Below, piece by piece: positions 1-11,752 of a DNA stretch of 64,000 bases. The notes below the pieces were generated by a model. That model saw only the letters and a program-made list of their open reading frames with translations. It was not told where the DNA came from and did not search any database. Within the stretch, counting starts at the first letter, position 1. Each line of letters opens with the position of its first letter. The position numbers and the translations under genes were made by a program. The stretch comes from Motacilla alba alba (Eukaryota > Chordata > Aves > Passeriformes > Motacillidae), in NCBI RefSeq assembly GCF_015832195.1, contig NC_052033.1:2418001-2482000 (forward strand), in the 5' to 3' direction.

Positions 1-3000
1 GGGTTGGAGAGCTTGCTCCTATTCAGCTGCGAGCGCTGGGGGGTTTTGTTTTTCTTTTCCATGCTGCCCGGCCTGCCTCACTCTCCACATCATCCTGAAG
101 CCATTTTCCAGCCTGTGCCGAGCTGAGGGACTCAGAATTGAGGTGCACAGAGAGTTGAGGTGCTCCTCAGTTTTTGGGTGGAGAAGAAAAAGCGTCACAG
201 CAAGGTCTGAAGCTGAAGCACAAGGGTGACTCCGAGGGCAGCAGGGACAGGACTGAAATCGTGCACTGCAGAGCTGAGTGACCCCTGGAAGTACACAGCA
301 AATATTTAAAATCAAAAGCCTGTTAAACTTTTATATTTGCAATACTCTGCATCCAATCCAGTTAATTATAGCCCTTTAAAAACATCTGCATTTCATAAAG
401 GACTAAGTTTCCTTCCCCTCAGGCTGCCCCTCCTGAGACATCCCTCTCCAGGCTGCTGGGTTACACAGTAATTACAATCCGCAAGTACCTGACATCACCA
501 CCAAGAGCAGTGCATTATGGTTTCAAAAACAAGGGAAACAATATTGCTCAAGATGGGTCTGAGCCAAAACCCCAGCTCCAAACACCATCATTTTTTTCTG
601 GCAGAGTTGAGAGCCAGGGCCCTGCGTGGCAGCCAGGGCCCCCTGGGAATGTCGCAGGCAGAGAATGGAGGAGTCACTTTGAGCTTTGGGAAGGAAAGGA
701 TATTTCTCCTGCCCGCTGACTGAAGAGGTTTAAATACCTGCAGGGCATCACAGGGAGACCCCTCTGGAACCCCTCTGCCACCTCTGCCCTGCAGCCAGAG
801 CCCCCTTTGTCCTGTCCAGCCCAGGGCACACGAGGGTGCTGGAATTTGCCAGACCATCATTTTGGGAAGGGAGCTGGGCTGGCCCCAAAGCAGCTCTGGG
901 ATGGGAGCAGGCAGCACCACCTTCCTGAGCTGGCAGCACCAGCCCCACACCAGCACAAGCAACATCCCAGGGAGCTGCTGTGGGGAAGGCACAGTGCAAG
1001 AGGCTTGGGTTTGTTCCCTCCCTTGGGAGGAGGCAGAGCCTGCCTTGAGAAAACCTGCAACAAGCTATGTTCCATAGGTACACGCATAATGGATGCACAT
1101 CATTTGGCTTATGGCCACCAAAGTGCACTCAGCTGGCACCTAAAGCAAAGTCCTTAATGGTGTTTTATGTGGTGAATCCCTCTCCTCCTCCCCTCCAGAG
1201 ACAGAGGCTGGTTCTGGGGTGAGAGCAGGGCAGGACCACCGGCCTCACCAACCTGCAGGAACAGCCCCCATGACCCACCCCCTTCTTGCTTTGCTAAGCC
1301 CTTGGGGCCAGGTCCCTCTCCTTGTTCATTTATCAGCTTGTTTCCCTGCAGAGAGGAGCTGGTTAGAGGAGAAAGAGCGTGATTTTCAGTCCACAGAGCA
1401 AGCAATTTGCTTTTTAAGGTTGTTTGCCAAAACCACATTCCTGCTTCAGCTCCCAGTCCAAGCAGAGGGGAGGCTGAGATCAGAAACAGGACTCAGGGAC
1501 TGATTTTGCTCAATCGCTTGTGCTCTCTTTGCCTCGTGTGAGAGCTGAGCTCACTCAAGGGTTGAGGCATCCTCTGTACCTTCACATCTGAACAACAAGC
1601 AGGGAAAGCAAAAACCACAGGATTTCCTCTGCTGTCAGCAATACCCAATAAATTCACAGCAAGAGCGAGCCTTTAAAAGGAAAAATAAAACTAAAAATCC
1701 CCCAAACCAAACACTTTATCCTTTCCCGGTCTAATTGGGGAATAAACTTAATATCTAATTTTAAGGGTGAAGTGAAAAGGAAAGGGATGAAAGGGAGTTG
1801 AGGCAAGCTCTGCACCCAGCCGTGATCACAGGCAGCAGGCTGGGGCTGCAGCTCCAGAGGAAGCAGCAGCTCTGCCTTGATGTGCTCCGAGTCAGTGGGG
1901 CTGGGGCACGAGTCAGACCCTTCTCTGCCCCATAGAGCTGGTGGGAGCCACCACCAGAACCTGGGAAACCATGGGAAACAGTGAGCAGCCTCAGCTGGGA
2001 GCTGCTGTGTGCTGGGAGGAGCTGGAGCACTGGTTGTGAGGGTCTGAGCTCAGTCTCCCTTATCCTGGGTGCAGCCCCACTCAGGTTAGCGGGTGGCTCC
2101 TGGGTGATAATCCATACATGGATTATCCTCCTGTCTCAAAGTAGCCTTACAGGTGCCTTGGAACCCAATTAAAGATGCTCTGCTGATGCAGGGACATCAA
2201 AAGTTCTGCTGCCTTGCACCTGTAGGGAGCCAGGCTGGGGGTGGCAAGCCCAGAGGGGGACATAGGGCCTGACCCCTCTCCCCTCACTCCCCACTCTGCT
2301 GCTCACCAGGCTCCCCCTGCTCTCCTGCTGGCTCAGGACCATCTCTCCAGCTGGATGTGCCCGGCTGGTGACACAGGAGTGTCCCTCAGCATGGCTGCTT
2401 GGCACAGCCATAAGGCCTGGAAGCTGCACACTCAGCTTTCCCTCAGCATCCTCACTTCCGAAGCCCCACCAGGCTTCTGAGCATCACAAAGCTCTCCCTG
2501 GTCCCCACAACAGACACAGTGGGGACAAGGGGGTGCTCCTGGGAAGCCCTGGACAGGTCACCTGGGGCACTCCTGGGGCTGTGCAGGTGTCCTGCTGTGT
2601 ACCCCATGTCCCCTGGGTTCGGGGCCACTGAAGCAGTCCCCAGGGAGAAGTGGCACAGCCCCAGAGTGTGGGGACCTTGCTGCCAGCCAGCCACCCCTTG
2701 CAGCTCTCCCTCAGCTTTGCAGGCCTCCCAAAGACATCCTGCAATTCCCCCAATGGGGGCGATTCCTTAAGGAAAGAGGAGAAGTCAGTGCCTGCTTGTC
2801 TTTAGAGAGCGCTTTACCAAAATAATACCTACTTTTGAGATCTGTTTCTTCTTTCCTCGCTTTCTCATCCACAAACCAGCTCCCACCTCTGCTGCCTCCG
2901 GAGCAGCCCAGCCACGCTCCAGAGCAGTGCTCCCATCCCGGGGTGCTGGCCACCCTGTGGTTTTTGGCTGTTATATCACTTCAAGGACAATTTAACATGC

Positions 3001-3440
3001 ATTGGATGCTGCTCCTCAAAGGGTTTTCCATGTGCACGGAGCTCTGGGTCCTGCAGGGAGGTGCTGTGAAGCCCCAGGGATGGGGTGAACAACGTCCTGG
3101 CACCCTGGTCCATCCTCTGAAAGAGCTGGTGGCCCCTTCCACCAGCAGTGCTGGGGCTGTTCTTGAAATGAGTCTCTTGGCTAATTATTCTGTCACCCTG
3201 TTGCCCTTCCCTTCTCCTGTCTGTAGCCCTTCCATCCTGTGTGTTTGCTTTGCTGCTCCAGCCTCTCCTCCTGCACAGCTGCACAGACATCAATGGGTTG
3301 CAGCAGCTTTTGTCCAACCAGGAGCATCCCAGAAAAGCCAGGTACTGCAGGGGGAAAGCCATGGTGCTCCTCAGTCCCTCTCACAAAGCCAAAATGCCAC
3401 CCAAGGGCACTAAAGCACCGCTGAGCTGATGCCCCCATTA
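1..3440. other. Intergenic, single-copy sequence; no gene recognised
   Basis: Mixed-composition DNA with open frames scattered on both strands and all phases, none with domain-like content or a consistent exon pattern. An A-rich patch lies near 1676-1760. I see no LTR termini, CR1 tail or tandem array. The open frame at 2835-3413 (192 aa) overlaps minus-strand frames of comparable length, so I treat it as chance. Confidence 0.6.
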
Positions 3441-3887
3441 TGCCTCAGGTTTAGCTTTTCTATTTTTCAGAGTCTGTGCTGCTTTGGTGTGTAATTCTGA
3501 GCTTCACATGAGGGGATGCTGAGCTCTCTGCACAGAGCAGGGACAAAACAATTCCTGCTCCAGCTGGGCACCAAGGACAAATGATCCAAAGCTCAGCCCA
3601 AGAGCACAAACACCGTGGGCTGGAGAGAGAAAAACAAGCAGGGTGGGAGTGCCTGGGCTAAAGCTGGAACTGGACAATGAACTGCAAGGTGCAAATGGAG
3701 CAGAACTGATCCAAGGGAGAGACCCCGGGAGCGCTCGTGCATTTTGGGACCATTTGGGTTCATCTTGGGTGCAGCCCTGGCTGGGCTCTGGTGCTGCCTA
3801 GGGTGGATCCATGGAGGAGATGCTTTGAATAAATCCCTGCTTTATTCTTTAACTCTGCCCAGTCTCTGCTCTAGGTCAGCCTTCACA
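3441..3887 (+). mobile_element. Solo LTR-like repeat, copy 1 (TG...CA ends)
   Basis: A 447-bp block starts TGCCTCAGG and ends CCTTCACA. An AATAAA polyadenylation hexamer lies near 3827, about 60 bp before the end, which is the usual R/U5 layout of a retroviral LTR. Nearly the whole block reappears in inverted orientation at 18346-18794 with only scattered differences, and the similarity stops sharply at both ends. No target-site duplication is evident (ATTA on the left, AGAC on the right), so the insertion is old or the true ends differ by a few bases. Family name unknown to me. Confidence 0.7.
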
Positions 3888-4794
3888 AGACATCACCCCA
3901 CTTAGCAGTTTCTTAATACTCAAACAGAGGTTCCCCCTCCGTTTCCACAGTGACACAGGGACAGAGGGCACGGCCCAGCTTGGCAGGCTGGCGTGTCTTT
4001 AGGGCAAATACATCCTTCAGTGGGAAGAAAAAGGATTTGTCTGTGAAGGATTTGTCTTTCTACGCGCAGAGAAGAGATATTTATATTAAAAAAAAAAAGC
4101 TTGTAATGTACCAGAATACCTTCCTCCCTCACCAAAGGTCAAACTTAGATCCAGTTTCAGTCAGGAGGGAGACGTCTGTCAGACAAGCACTAATCACTAT
4201 TTAGTATTCATATTCACCTATTAGAAGCTCCATGCTGTAAACATGTCTATGAATTAACAAGGCATCTGGCCTCTCTTATACAATATGAGCAGCTTGGATC
4301 ATAAAGTGTCTGCAGAAAATAAAAAGTGCCTTCCATCTGTCTCTCCCAAATATCACTGCTATCACCAAAGCAAACAGACCGGCTCTTCCAAGGCAGCGCC
4401 GGCCCCCTCCCCCAGAACGTGTTAGTCAAACAAAAACAAGCGTTTCACCAGAGCACTTGACAGATCTGAAACGGCTCCGAGGAGGAGCCAGGCGCAAATT
4501 AAGAACTGGGGAAAAATTAGCTGGAAGATAACTGGGGGGAAAAAAAAGCTTCCTAATAACAAGGTCTTTTCTTAGCTCTGTGAGTAATTACCCGCGGCGC
4601 TGGCGCTGCTGAAGCCGTGGGAAGGTCAGTGGTGCCAGGAGATGCATGGGCATGCCAGGACCTGTGCCAGGCCAGTGCCACCGTGGGAATTGCTGTCCCC
4701 AGCTGTGACACCTTTGCAGCTGGCGGCAGAGAAGGATGCTGTGGGATCATGGTGACCCTTGGAAGGACCAGAGACTTCACTTAGCCCTGCAGCG
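3888..4794. other. Intergenic, AT-rich in its middle part
   Basis: Unique sequence with an A-run near 4088-4099 and AT-rich stretches at 4060-4330 and 4480-4560. No coding or repeat signature seen. The block 4420-4560, with CAGATCTG and AAGATAACT words, could be a regulatory element, but nothing in a single sequence proves it. Confidence 0.4.
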
Positions 4795-5128
4795 TGGAAA
4801 ACCAGACAGAACCAGAGGACAGAAACTCTGACAGAGCCAGAGGACACAGCCTCAAACAGAACCAGAGGACAGAAACTCTGACAGAGCCAGAGCACACAGC
4901 CTCAAGCTGCACCAAGGGAAATATAGATCGGATATCAGGAAAAATTTTTTTACAGAAAGGGTGATGAAGTTCTGGAATGGGGAGGTGGTGGAGTCCCCAT
5001 CCCTGGGTGTGTTTAACAAAGCCTGGATATGGCACTGGGTGCCAGGGTTGAGTTGAGGTGTTGGGGCTGGGTTGGACTGGATGATCTTGAAGGTCTCTCC
5101 CAACCCAGTAATTCTGTGATTCTGTGAA
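4795..5128 (+). mobile_element. CR1 LINE 3' end with internal 50-bp duplication
   Basis: This is the 3' terminal part of a CR1 retrotransposon. Diagnostic words are GTTCTGGAATGG, GGTGTGTTTAACAAAGCC, GATGATCTTGAAGGTCTC and the terminal tandem ATTCTGTG octamers ending near 5127. From 4888 on it matches the second CR1 at 45555-45807 very closely. The 5' part is unusual: a 50-bp unit is present twice in tandem (4806-4855 and 4856-4905). No CR1 reverse transcriptase remains, as expected of a 5'-truncated copy. Confidence 0.92.
4806..4905 (+). repeat. 50-bp direct tandem duplication (2 copies)
   Basis: Two adjacent 50-bp copies begin ACAGAACCAGAGGACAG and end at CAGCCTCAA. The second copy carries on directly into the CR1 body. 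The copies differ at very few positions, so the duplication is younger than the CR1 insertion. Confidence 0.85.
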
Positions 5129-8100
5129 AAGCCAAAGCCCAGGTGGCCCTGAGCCGTCAGGGAAAGGCCTCGTGCGTGGCTGCCCAGGGGACAGCTCAGC
5201 TCCAGCAATACCACCATCACAGACTGGCTGCAAGTCCCAACCCAGCTCCAGGGGCTGTGTTTCCCTCTAATCCAGAACCCTTCAGCTCCTCACTCTGCTC
5301 CCTGGATGGCTGTGTGGAATACATGAGAGCTGAAGGTGGGTAATTTGTGCCTGTTCCCAGCCCAGGGGTTAATTCCAGAGGAGCTGTGCCAGTGCAGGAC
5401 ACCAAAGTGAGCTGCAGGCACCAGCGAGGGATGGCAGCTGCCCTGCTGGCTGTGGGAGGGAAGGGCTGGGGCAGCCCTGTGATGGTCCCCACTGGGTTTC
5501 TGATGGTCAGTGGGGACAGCCAGAGGCTGTGGGACAGCAGGAACAGTGGAAGAAGTGGAGCAGGAGACCTCCCCTTCCCCCAACATGCAGCCACTCCCCT
5601 TGTCTCCGTGCTCCCTGTCTCACTGCCTTTCCTTGCCTGGTTTCCCAGCTCCAGATTCCAGCGCTGGTGCTTCCCAGGGAAACCTGGCTGCTGGCTAACA
5701 GGCTGGCTTTCTGCTGGCTGAGCTCCTGCCAAGGACTGGGAGGGCCTCAGGGTGAAGGCAGGACCTGGAGCAGAGAGAACATCACTTTTGGGGGCAGATG
5801 CTCACCCGAGAGGCTCCAGGTCCCCAGGACATCACTCGTGCCCTGGTTAAAGCTGGTGGCCCTAAACCAACTCAGGCTTCTCCGTTTCAAGGGAAGGGGA
5901 GGTCTGCTCTAAACCCCGGCTTTGTTTTCCGAAGATAAATTTAAACCAAGGGGAAGGAAGAATGAGGTTCATACATCAGGCAGGCCTGAAAATGAGGCAT
6001 GAAAAATGAATGAACAGAGTGCGTGTGCGAGCGCTGCCGCCCGGACCTGCCCCGCTGGCACAGCCCACCCCGGCTGGCAGCCCCCAGCCCAGCCCTCCAC
6101 AGCCCCCAGGCCACCACCACTGCCCCAGGCAGACCTGCTCCTGCCATTGCTGCCCCTTCCCCAGCTCACTTCCACACAGAAACACCTCGCTGGCCTTCAA
6201 ACTTGAGCTGCCCAAGCTGGGATGGGCTGGGTGGGATCCAACCCGCGTGCTCAGGCTCTGCCTCACTCCACTTCCCTTTCCAGGTTTAGATGATGTTTTT
6301 AAGCTGATGGGAGTACATGAGATGTTTAAACTTAAAGCCAGGGGAGCAGAGGGAAGACAGGGCTTTCTGGAAGTGGTTCTCACATCCCCCACATGCGTGG
6401 ATGACAGAAGAAGAAAACCAGGAGGCTTCCAGACCTCCCAGCTGCAGACATCTGAGGAGCTGGCTGTCTCTGACGAGCCTCTCTCAGCTCCCTGCCTGGC
6501 CAACAAGCTGTTCCTAGAACAGCAATGCAGAGTAGTCTGTCTCCTCCAAACCATCCCCTGGGACAGCATCTCCCTGGGAATGGGGCTGGAGCAGCCTGGC
6601 TCGGGGATGGACTCAGACACTGGGAGGGGGATCTGCACCTTGCCCTACGGCTTTGCTGTGTGGGGTCCTCAATGTGCAGACCTGGCTTGGATGGCTGAGA
6701 AACACTCACAGTTTGCAGCTCCAAGGGCATCAGGGGTTGTGGCCGCAAATATTTGCATTTTGCAAAGGAAAAAGGCCCCAGCCAAAGAAATCAGAAGTGG
6801 TTGCAGCTGCCGTGCTGCGATGTGACAAGGCAAGTTCTGAAAATACCCACCTGTGTCATTTGCCATGCAAATAATTCGAAGAAATAATTCAACCTGGGCC
6901 TTGGGGGGAAATGGTGGGAGAGTGGCCAGTGGCTGAGGCAGCCCAGAGCAGCTGGTATGGAGCTGGAAAAGGTGGGAAGGAGGGAGAAGGAGGAATAATG
7001 ATGGGGAAATTTGGTTTTGGCTGCCTGTGGGGGTGACCTTAAGTGTCCCCATCTGAGGGACCTGTGGCTGGGAAAAGTCTTATTGAGCATCACCATCCAG
7101 AACATCACCGGAATCCTTCCTTACATCCTTCTGCTGGGGAAAAGCCTCTGAAATATGAGTGTTTTCCTTCCCATAAGGATTTACCTGCCTCTGTTATGCC
7201 GTGTTAACCACTTGCACTGCTGCAGAAATCTGCCACAGACGATTCCCAGCCACTTCCAGGGCCAGGCACCACCTCCACAGTCCCCCTGGACCCCAGGGCA
7301 GGAGCAGCTGCTTTTCCCAGCTCTGGGATGGCAGCAAGACCCAGGGCTGCCCTCGTCCACTCTGCTGCCTGACCCCAGTCCTGGGCCAAAAAATCAATAG
7401 GGAATTTGTCACCAGCCCCAACGGGGCCAGGATCAGGCTCTGCATGCACAAGGAAACCCCTCGAGCATGAAAGCTAATTTAAGAGGAGCTCATCTCCTGG
7501 TGTTCAGAGACATGGAGCAAGGAAAAAGCATGACAGATTTTGGTATATTTTAACTGAATTATTGTCCACTGGGGATTGAGCCAAGACCACAAACATTATT
7601 TCACTTTCTGGCGAGGCTGCAGTGATGAATATGGGTTTCAAAGGAGAAAAGCTGGGTGGTTCTTGTTTCTAATCTTGAGTCATTCCTCATCCTTTGGAGG
7701 CTGAACACCAAAGCACAGGGATGCTGAAACAAAGACTCCCATTCCTTAGCAAGGCATCAGGGTCTGCAGGTGAATGCAGCAAGGCTTAAAACACACGTAT
7801 CGAAATGCAACAGAATTTTGCACTAGGCTCTGTTAAAAATATTCTGTTTAATTGATTTTTTAAAAAAATCTATTATGCTGCTCTAGGCATGGCTATTGAT
7901 CTGCAGCGCTGGAGAAGTAATGAAGAAGCCTTCAAATCAATAAGGCCAAAGTATATCTCAAACTATATCTGCTCCACCAGCACAACAGGGATGTGGCCAG
8001 AGAAATTCCCCAGTCAGGACCGGGACTATGAACAAACCTGTTCTGATGACTGCAGAGATTTATTTCTATTGGCATAAACATAACTAATGAAACCTCGGCG

Positions 8101-8389
8101 ACTCTTCACTTCCGTGAAAGCTGATAATATATTGTGGTGCTCACAATGAAATGAGCAAGAACACATTTGCAAAGGAAGAAAAAAACCCAACTCCCTCAAC
8201 CGTGAGCTGTATTTTCTTCTTGGTGCCCTTGATTCTCCTCCACCCCCTTCCCCCAGACAGGGTAATATTTCTTCAGAGCTCTGGTACGGGCTTTAACAAG
8301 GCTTTTGTAAGTCTCCAAGGCTGCAGTTTTAGGTTTTCTTTTATCCCTCGCTGTCAGGATGGAGTAGGTAGGCAGCTAAAATCACAGGC
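5129..8389. other. Intergenic; no gene recognised
   Basis: GC-rich, mostly unique sequence. The longest non-repetitive open frame of the window lies here (6010-6825, plus strand, 271 aa; Pro-rich first 60 residues, then low-complexity-free sequence). A 220-aa frame runs against it on the minus strand (5976-6638). The plus frame has no motif I recognise and no convincing splice context, so I do not call a gene. The part 7550-8150 is AT-richer and repeat-free. Confidence 0.5.
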
Positions 8390-8460
8390 TGATAATATTG
8401 TTTGGGGCTAACAGCCTTATCTTATCTTGTTCGTATTATTCATATTACCTTAGATAAGCC
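8390..8460. promoter_or_regulatory. Cluster of GATA-type motifs
   Basis: Three AGATAAG-type words fall within 43 bp: two on the minus strand overlapping as CTTATCTTATCT (8416-8427) and one on the plus strand (8452-8458). A GATAAT word lies at about 8391-8396. The consensus WGATAR is the known site of GATA factors. The density and the mirrored orientation are seen directly; enhancer activity is inference. Confidence 0.35.
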
Positions 8461-9115
8461 ACCTGGGGCCCACACAAGCAAGATCCAGGGAAGTGACCTC
8501 ATTACAGTTCAGGTGCCTATTTACTGTAATAAGAACAGCTGGACTAACACAGCCACACTTTGAACTTGGCTGGCACTTTCCATCTGAGCCTTTGACTGGA
8601 TCCCTTTCACACTTCAGAGCACAGAGGAAAGGAGGAGCTGGAGTTAATCAGCACCACCACTTTTCCTCCAAAAGGGATTACAGGAGGCTTTTGGCCACTG
8701 GACATGGAAGGGCTGTGGAAGGGTGAGAGCTCAGCACCCCCAGAGCTGGGGGGCTTCGCTGAGAATCCCCACTGATGGAACAGGGATGCTTCAGACATCA
8801 TCAGCTCTTTATTCCCCATCTAAAGCTGGTGTTGGAGAGATCCGTTGGTTCTGCAATTCTACCCCAAACAGATCCAGCACAGGTTTTCCCCTTCACAAGG
8901 ATTTCCTGTGCCCAGCTCGGTGCCGAGGCTGGCAGGAATTCAGACAGGTTTCCATGGGCAGAGCCGTGTCCAGGGTGAGGGGTCCTGCTGCCTGAATTGC
9001 CCAGGAGGGACAGCAGGGGTGGCAGCTCTGGGGGCAGCCCCAGCAGGCACACACTGCTCAGTGCCACGCTGGTTCCAGCTGAGGACCGTGACAGTCACTG
9101 AACACTTCAGGCGCT
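8461..9115. other. Intergenic; nothing recognised
   Basis: Unique sequence that becomes GC-rich toward 9115. No repeat termini, tandem array or supported frame was seen. Confidence 0.5.
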
Positions 9116-9760
9116 TTCAGCCAGCAAATTAATCTAATTTTTTTTTTTTAAAGGAATCTCCTAAGTTTAAAAATATGGTAATGCAATTAGTGGCTTTGGC
9201 AGGCTAATGAAGCCACTTTAAACCCTTGCAAAAATACCATTAAAAGAGAATGCTTAAGAGCCTCTTCAAACTTTCCAAAATGAGAAGTACGTTCGTATTC
9301 AGAAGATGCCAATCTAGTCTCCTTTCTCCAAGGTTCAAGATTAATTAGGGACTTGTTTAGTGTATGAATGAGGAAACAAATGAACTCTTGGATCACAGAG
9401 CACTGGAACCAATTTTTTAATCATTTTTTTCTTTACAATTACATTCCTATCAAGAAAGTCTTCATTAGACTTTCTGTCACGGGGCCACATCATGCCAGGT
9501 AACTGTTACAAGTGCTTGGCTTCCACCCAAAGACTGAACAATATGAGTTTTCTGAGAAATAAATACATGCGAAATGTATTTAACGCTGCATTTTCCTCAT
9601 TAAAATGTTATTGCATTTTCATAATAAATACATATAACCTTTCCTACCTCAAAACAAACGATTTAGAAAAGACCAACAACATCTTCCCCTTTGCAAAATC
9701 TGCCTGGGTATTTAAAGATTACCTTTGAGAAGTAGATTAATGTCTGATCTAAGATGCACC
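9116..9760. other. AT-rich block, candidate conserved non-coding element
   Basis: An abrupt shift to AT-rich, repeat-free sequence between GC-rich flanks. It contains many TAAT/ATTA homeodomain-type cores (for example 9127-9135, 9185-9206, 9340-9346). An 8-bp inverted repeat AGTGGCTT/AAGCCACT (9189-9196, 9210-9217) could fold into a small stem. There is a pure T-run at 9138-9149. Such islands are often conserved non-coding DNA in birds, but that has not been tested here. Confidence 0.3.
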
Positions 9761-10740
9761 ATACAATGGGTGGAGATTACTCAGGTAAGGAATAATAGAT
9801 GGGAAGAGAAAAAAATATGTTTGAGACTAATTGTAAAAATGATGGGGTTTGCATGTTTAGTAAAGGAGAAAGGAAAAGAGTAACTGCTCCCTTTTTTTCT
9901 CTTTTCAATGAGTTACCACCTGCCCTACAGATTGGAGGGATTGGTTTGGCTAATCCCATCCAAAATGAGATGCAGATTTGAATCAAAATGTACCAAAGAA
10001 AGACAAAACTGTACCAAAATTCAGGCATTTTCTGCTCACGGTGAGGATCAGCTGAGAGAACTCCTCATCACTCCCTTACCCACACACCAGGTTTGTTTTC
10101 ATGCTGAGACTTTCTCCAGAAAAAAAAACAACAAAACACTAAAATAGATTAATCTGCAGAAAGCTGCTGCTGTAATCATGCAGAGAAAGGGAACCAAAGC
10201 TCCAATGAGGCTGAGCTGCCAAGCACAGACACACAAAGCACGTCACAGCAAATGCCAGTGACGTGTTCCTTCACTGCTGCTTACGAGTTCTTACTAATTA
10301 AGAAGTTTAATTGTGCTTAGGTGAGCTGCATCCAAAACACAGGTCACAAAATCCGTGGTGTCAGGAGCTCCCCAGCAATGAGAGGAGCCTTGTGTCCCCA
10401 GGTGTGCCTCTCATTTTCCTCACCCAGGTGATGAAGAGGATGAAGGTTCCCCGCGCAGCTGGGGAAGGGACGGGAACACGAGCCATGAGTGGCACATCTA
10501 CTCCCTGCTTCCATCAGCACCCATTTATCACCAGCCAGACCTCCACCGGAGTGCACAGACAATGTTCTCCTAAGTGGAAAGGCAAGGGTATAATTTTCAT
10601 AGCTGATTTGCTCCTCTCTACCTCGCTGCTGTCCTTGGAGCAATCGTGGGGCAGGGCGGCGCTGCCCTGGTCTCCCTTCCTTGGGTGTTTTTAAATGAAG
10701 GAGCTTCACCTCCTGCCCAGCCTCCCTGACCCCGCTGCTG
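9761..10740. other. Intergenic; nothing recognised
   Basis: The AT-rich character fades into mixed sequence. An A/C-rich patch is at 10119-10140. No repeat or gene signature was seen. Confidence 0.45.
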
Positions 10741-10830
10741 CCCCAGGGTAACGTCCCTGCAATGGATGCTCCCAGGGTAAAGTCCCTGCAATGGATGCTC
10801 CCAGGGTAAAGTCCCTGCAATGGATGCTCC
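10741..10830 (+). repeat. Minisatellite, 29-bp unit, about 3 copies
   Basis: The core CCAGGGTAAAGTCCCTG recurs at exact 29-bp steps (anchor A at 10745, 10774 and 10803). Copies 2 and 3 are identical; copy 1 has AACG for AAAG. Each unit has a small GGG...CCC stem (GGGTAAAGTCCC). Confidence 0.9.
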
Positions 10831-11577
10831 CTCTGCAGGGCCAGGCTGCAGCACGGATCACACTCATTGCCTCCTCAGCACCAGCAAAATTTGAACATCT
10901 GTGGGGAGGGGAGGATTGTGTGCAAAGACCGTGAGGACCTGCAGGCTGTTTGCAGAGCAACCATGGACCAGCACTGAAATCTGGACTCGTGTTGCTTACA
11001 GACTTCACAGCACACCTCAGCAAGGTGAATCCACAGGCACCTGAGCAGTGGGGAAGGTGCCCCTTTGCGCAGTTCCTGCCACCACCAAACCTCCAGCTGG
11101 GACCCTTTGCTGAAAAGCCAGAAGTCTTTGTTTCAAAACCTCTCCTTCCAGGATTATTACATTCATCCAGGTGATTAGATGGGTCCAGCTGCTGATGTTC
11201 CAGGTCCTGGGTGCTGCAGTGGCTGGCTGGGGTGTGCTGTCTCCAGCTCTGCACTTCAGTCGCCTCTGTGACAGTTAGTGGCGGTAATTTATAGCTCCAT
11301 AATCCACAGTCCCAGGATGCCAATAACCTAAGGATACAAACCTCTGAATGTTCTGCTAGGAATGCAGAATAACATCCTGCTTGCCTGGATCTTGGCTTTG
11401 CCAAGTACTCTGCATCTCAGGCAGGCCTGTAGTAGCTGTGGGATTCCAGAGACCTCGCAGAGCTCTGCATGTTTGGGTTGTTCTCATTTCATTTCTCCCA
11501 TCCTTCCTAGTGCTAGTGGCACTCATTTCATGCAGTGACACTCATTTCATGTAGCAGGGAGGTGTTTTTGTCAGATT
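10831..11577. other. Intergenic; nothing recognised
   Basis: Unique sequence. The minus strand stays open across much of 10706-11404 (232 aa), but the 3' part of that frame is the minisatellite translation and the rest has no recognisable domain. Confidence 0.45.
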
Positions 11578-11752
11578 CCCATCTTTCCTGTCCCTTTCCA
11601 GGGAAGTGGTGGAGTTGCCATCCCTAGAGGTACATACAGACGTGGCACTTGGGGACATGGGGTAGTGGTGGCCTTGATCTTGGGTTAATGGTCTGACTTG
11701 ATGATCTTAAAGGTGTTTTCTGACCTAAATTATTTCATTATCATCTCTGGAG
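11578..11752 (+). mobile_element. CR1 LINE 3' end, diverged fragment
   Basis: The order of words matches a CR1 3' tail: GAAGTGGTGGAGTTGCCATCCCT, then GTGGCACTTGGGGACATGG, then TTGATGATCTTAAAGGT, then a degraded octamer end near 11740-11750. It is more diverged than the CR1 copies at 4.8 and 45.3 kb and belongs to another CR1 subfamily (GGGGACATGG type). Confidence 0.85.

Noticed and set aside
6010..6825. 271-aa plus-strand open frame, longest outside repeats
   Set aside because: A 220-aa frame overlaps it on the other strand, the sequence is GC-rich, there is no recognisable domain, and the Pro-rich start looks like C-rich DNA translated. Could be tested by RNA-seq, but I cannot support a gene.
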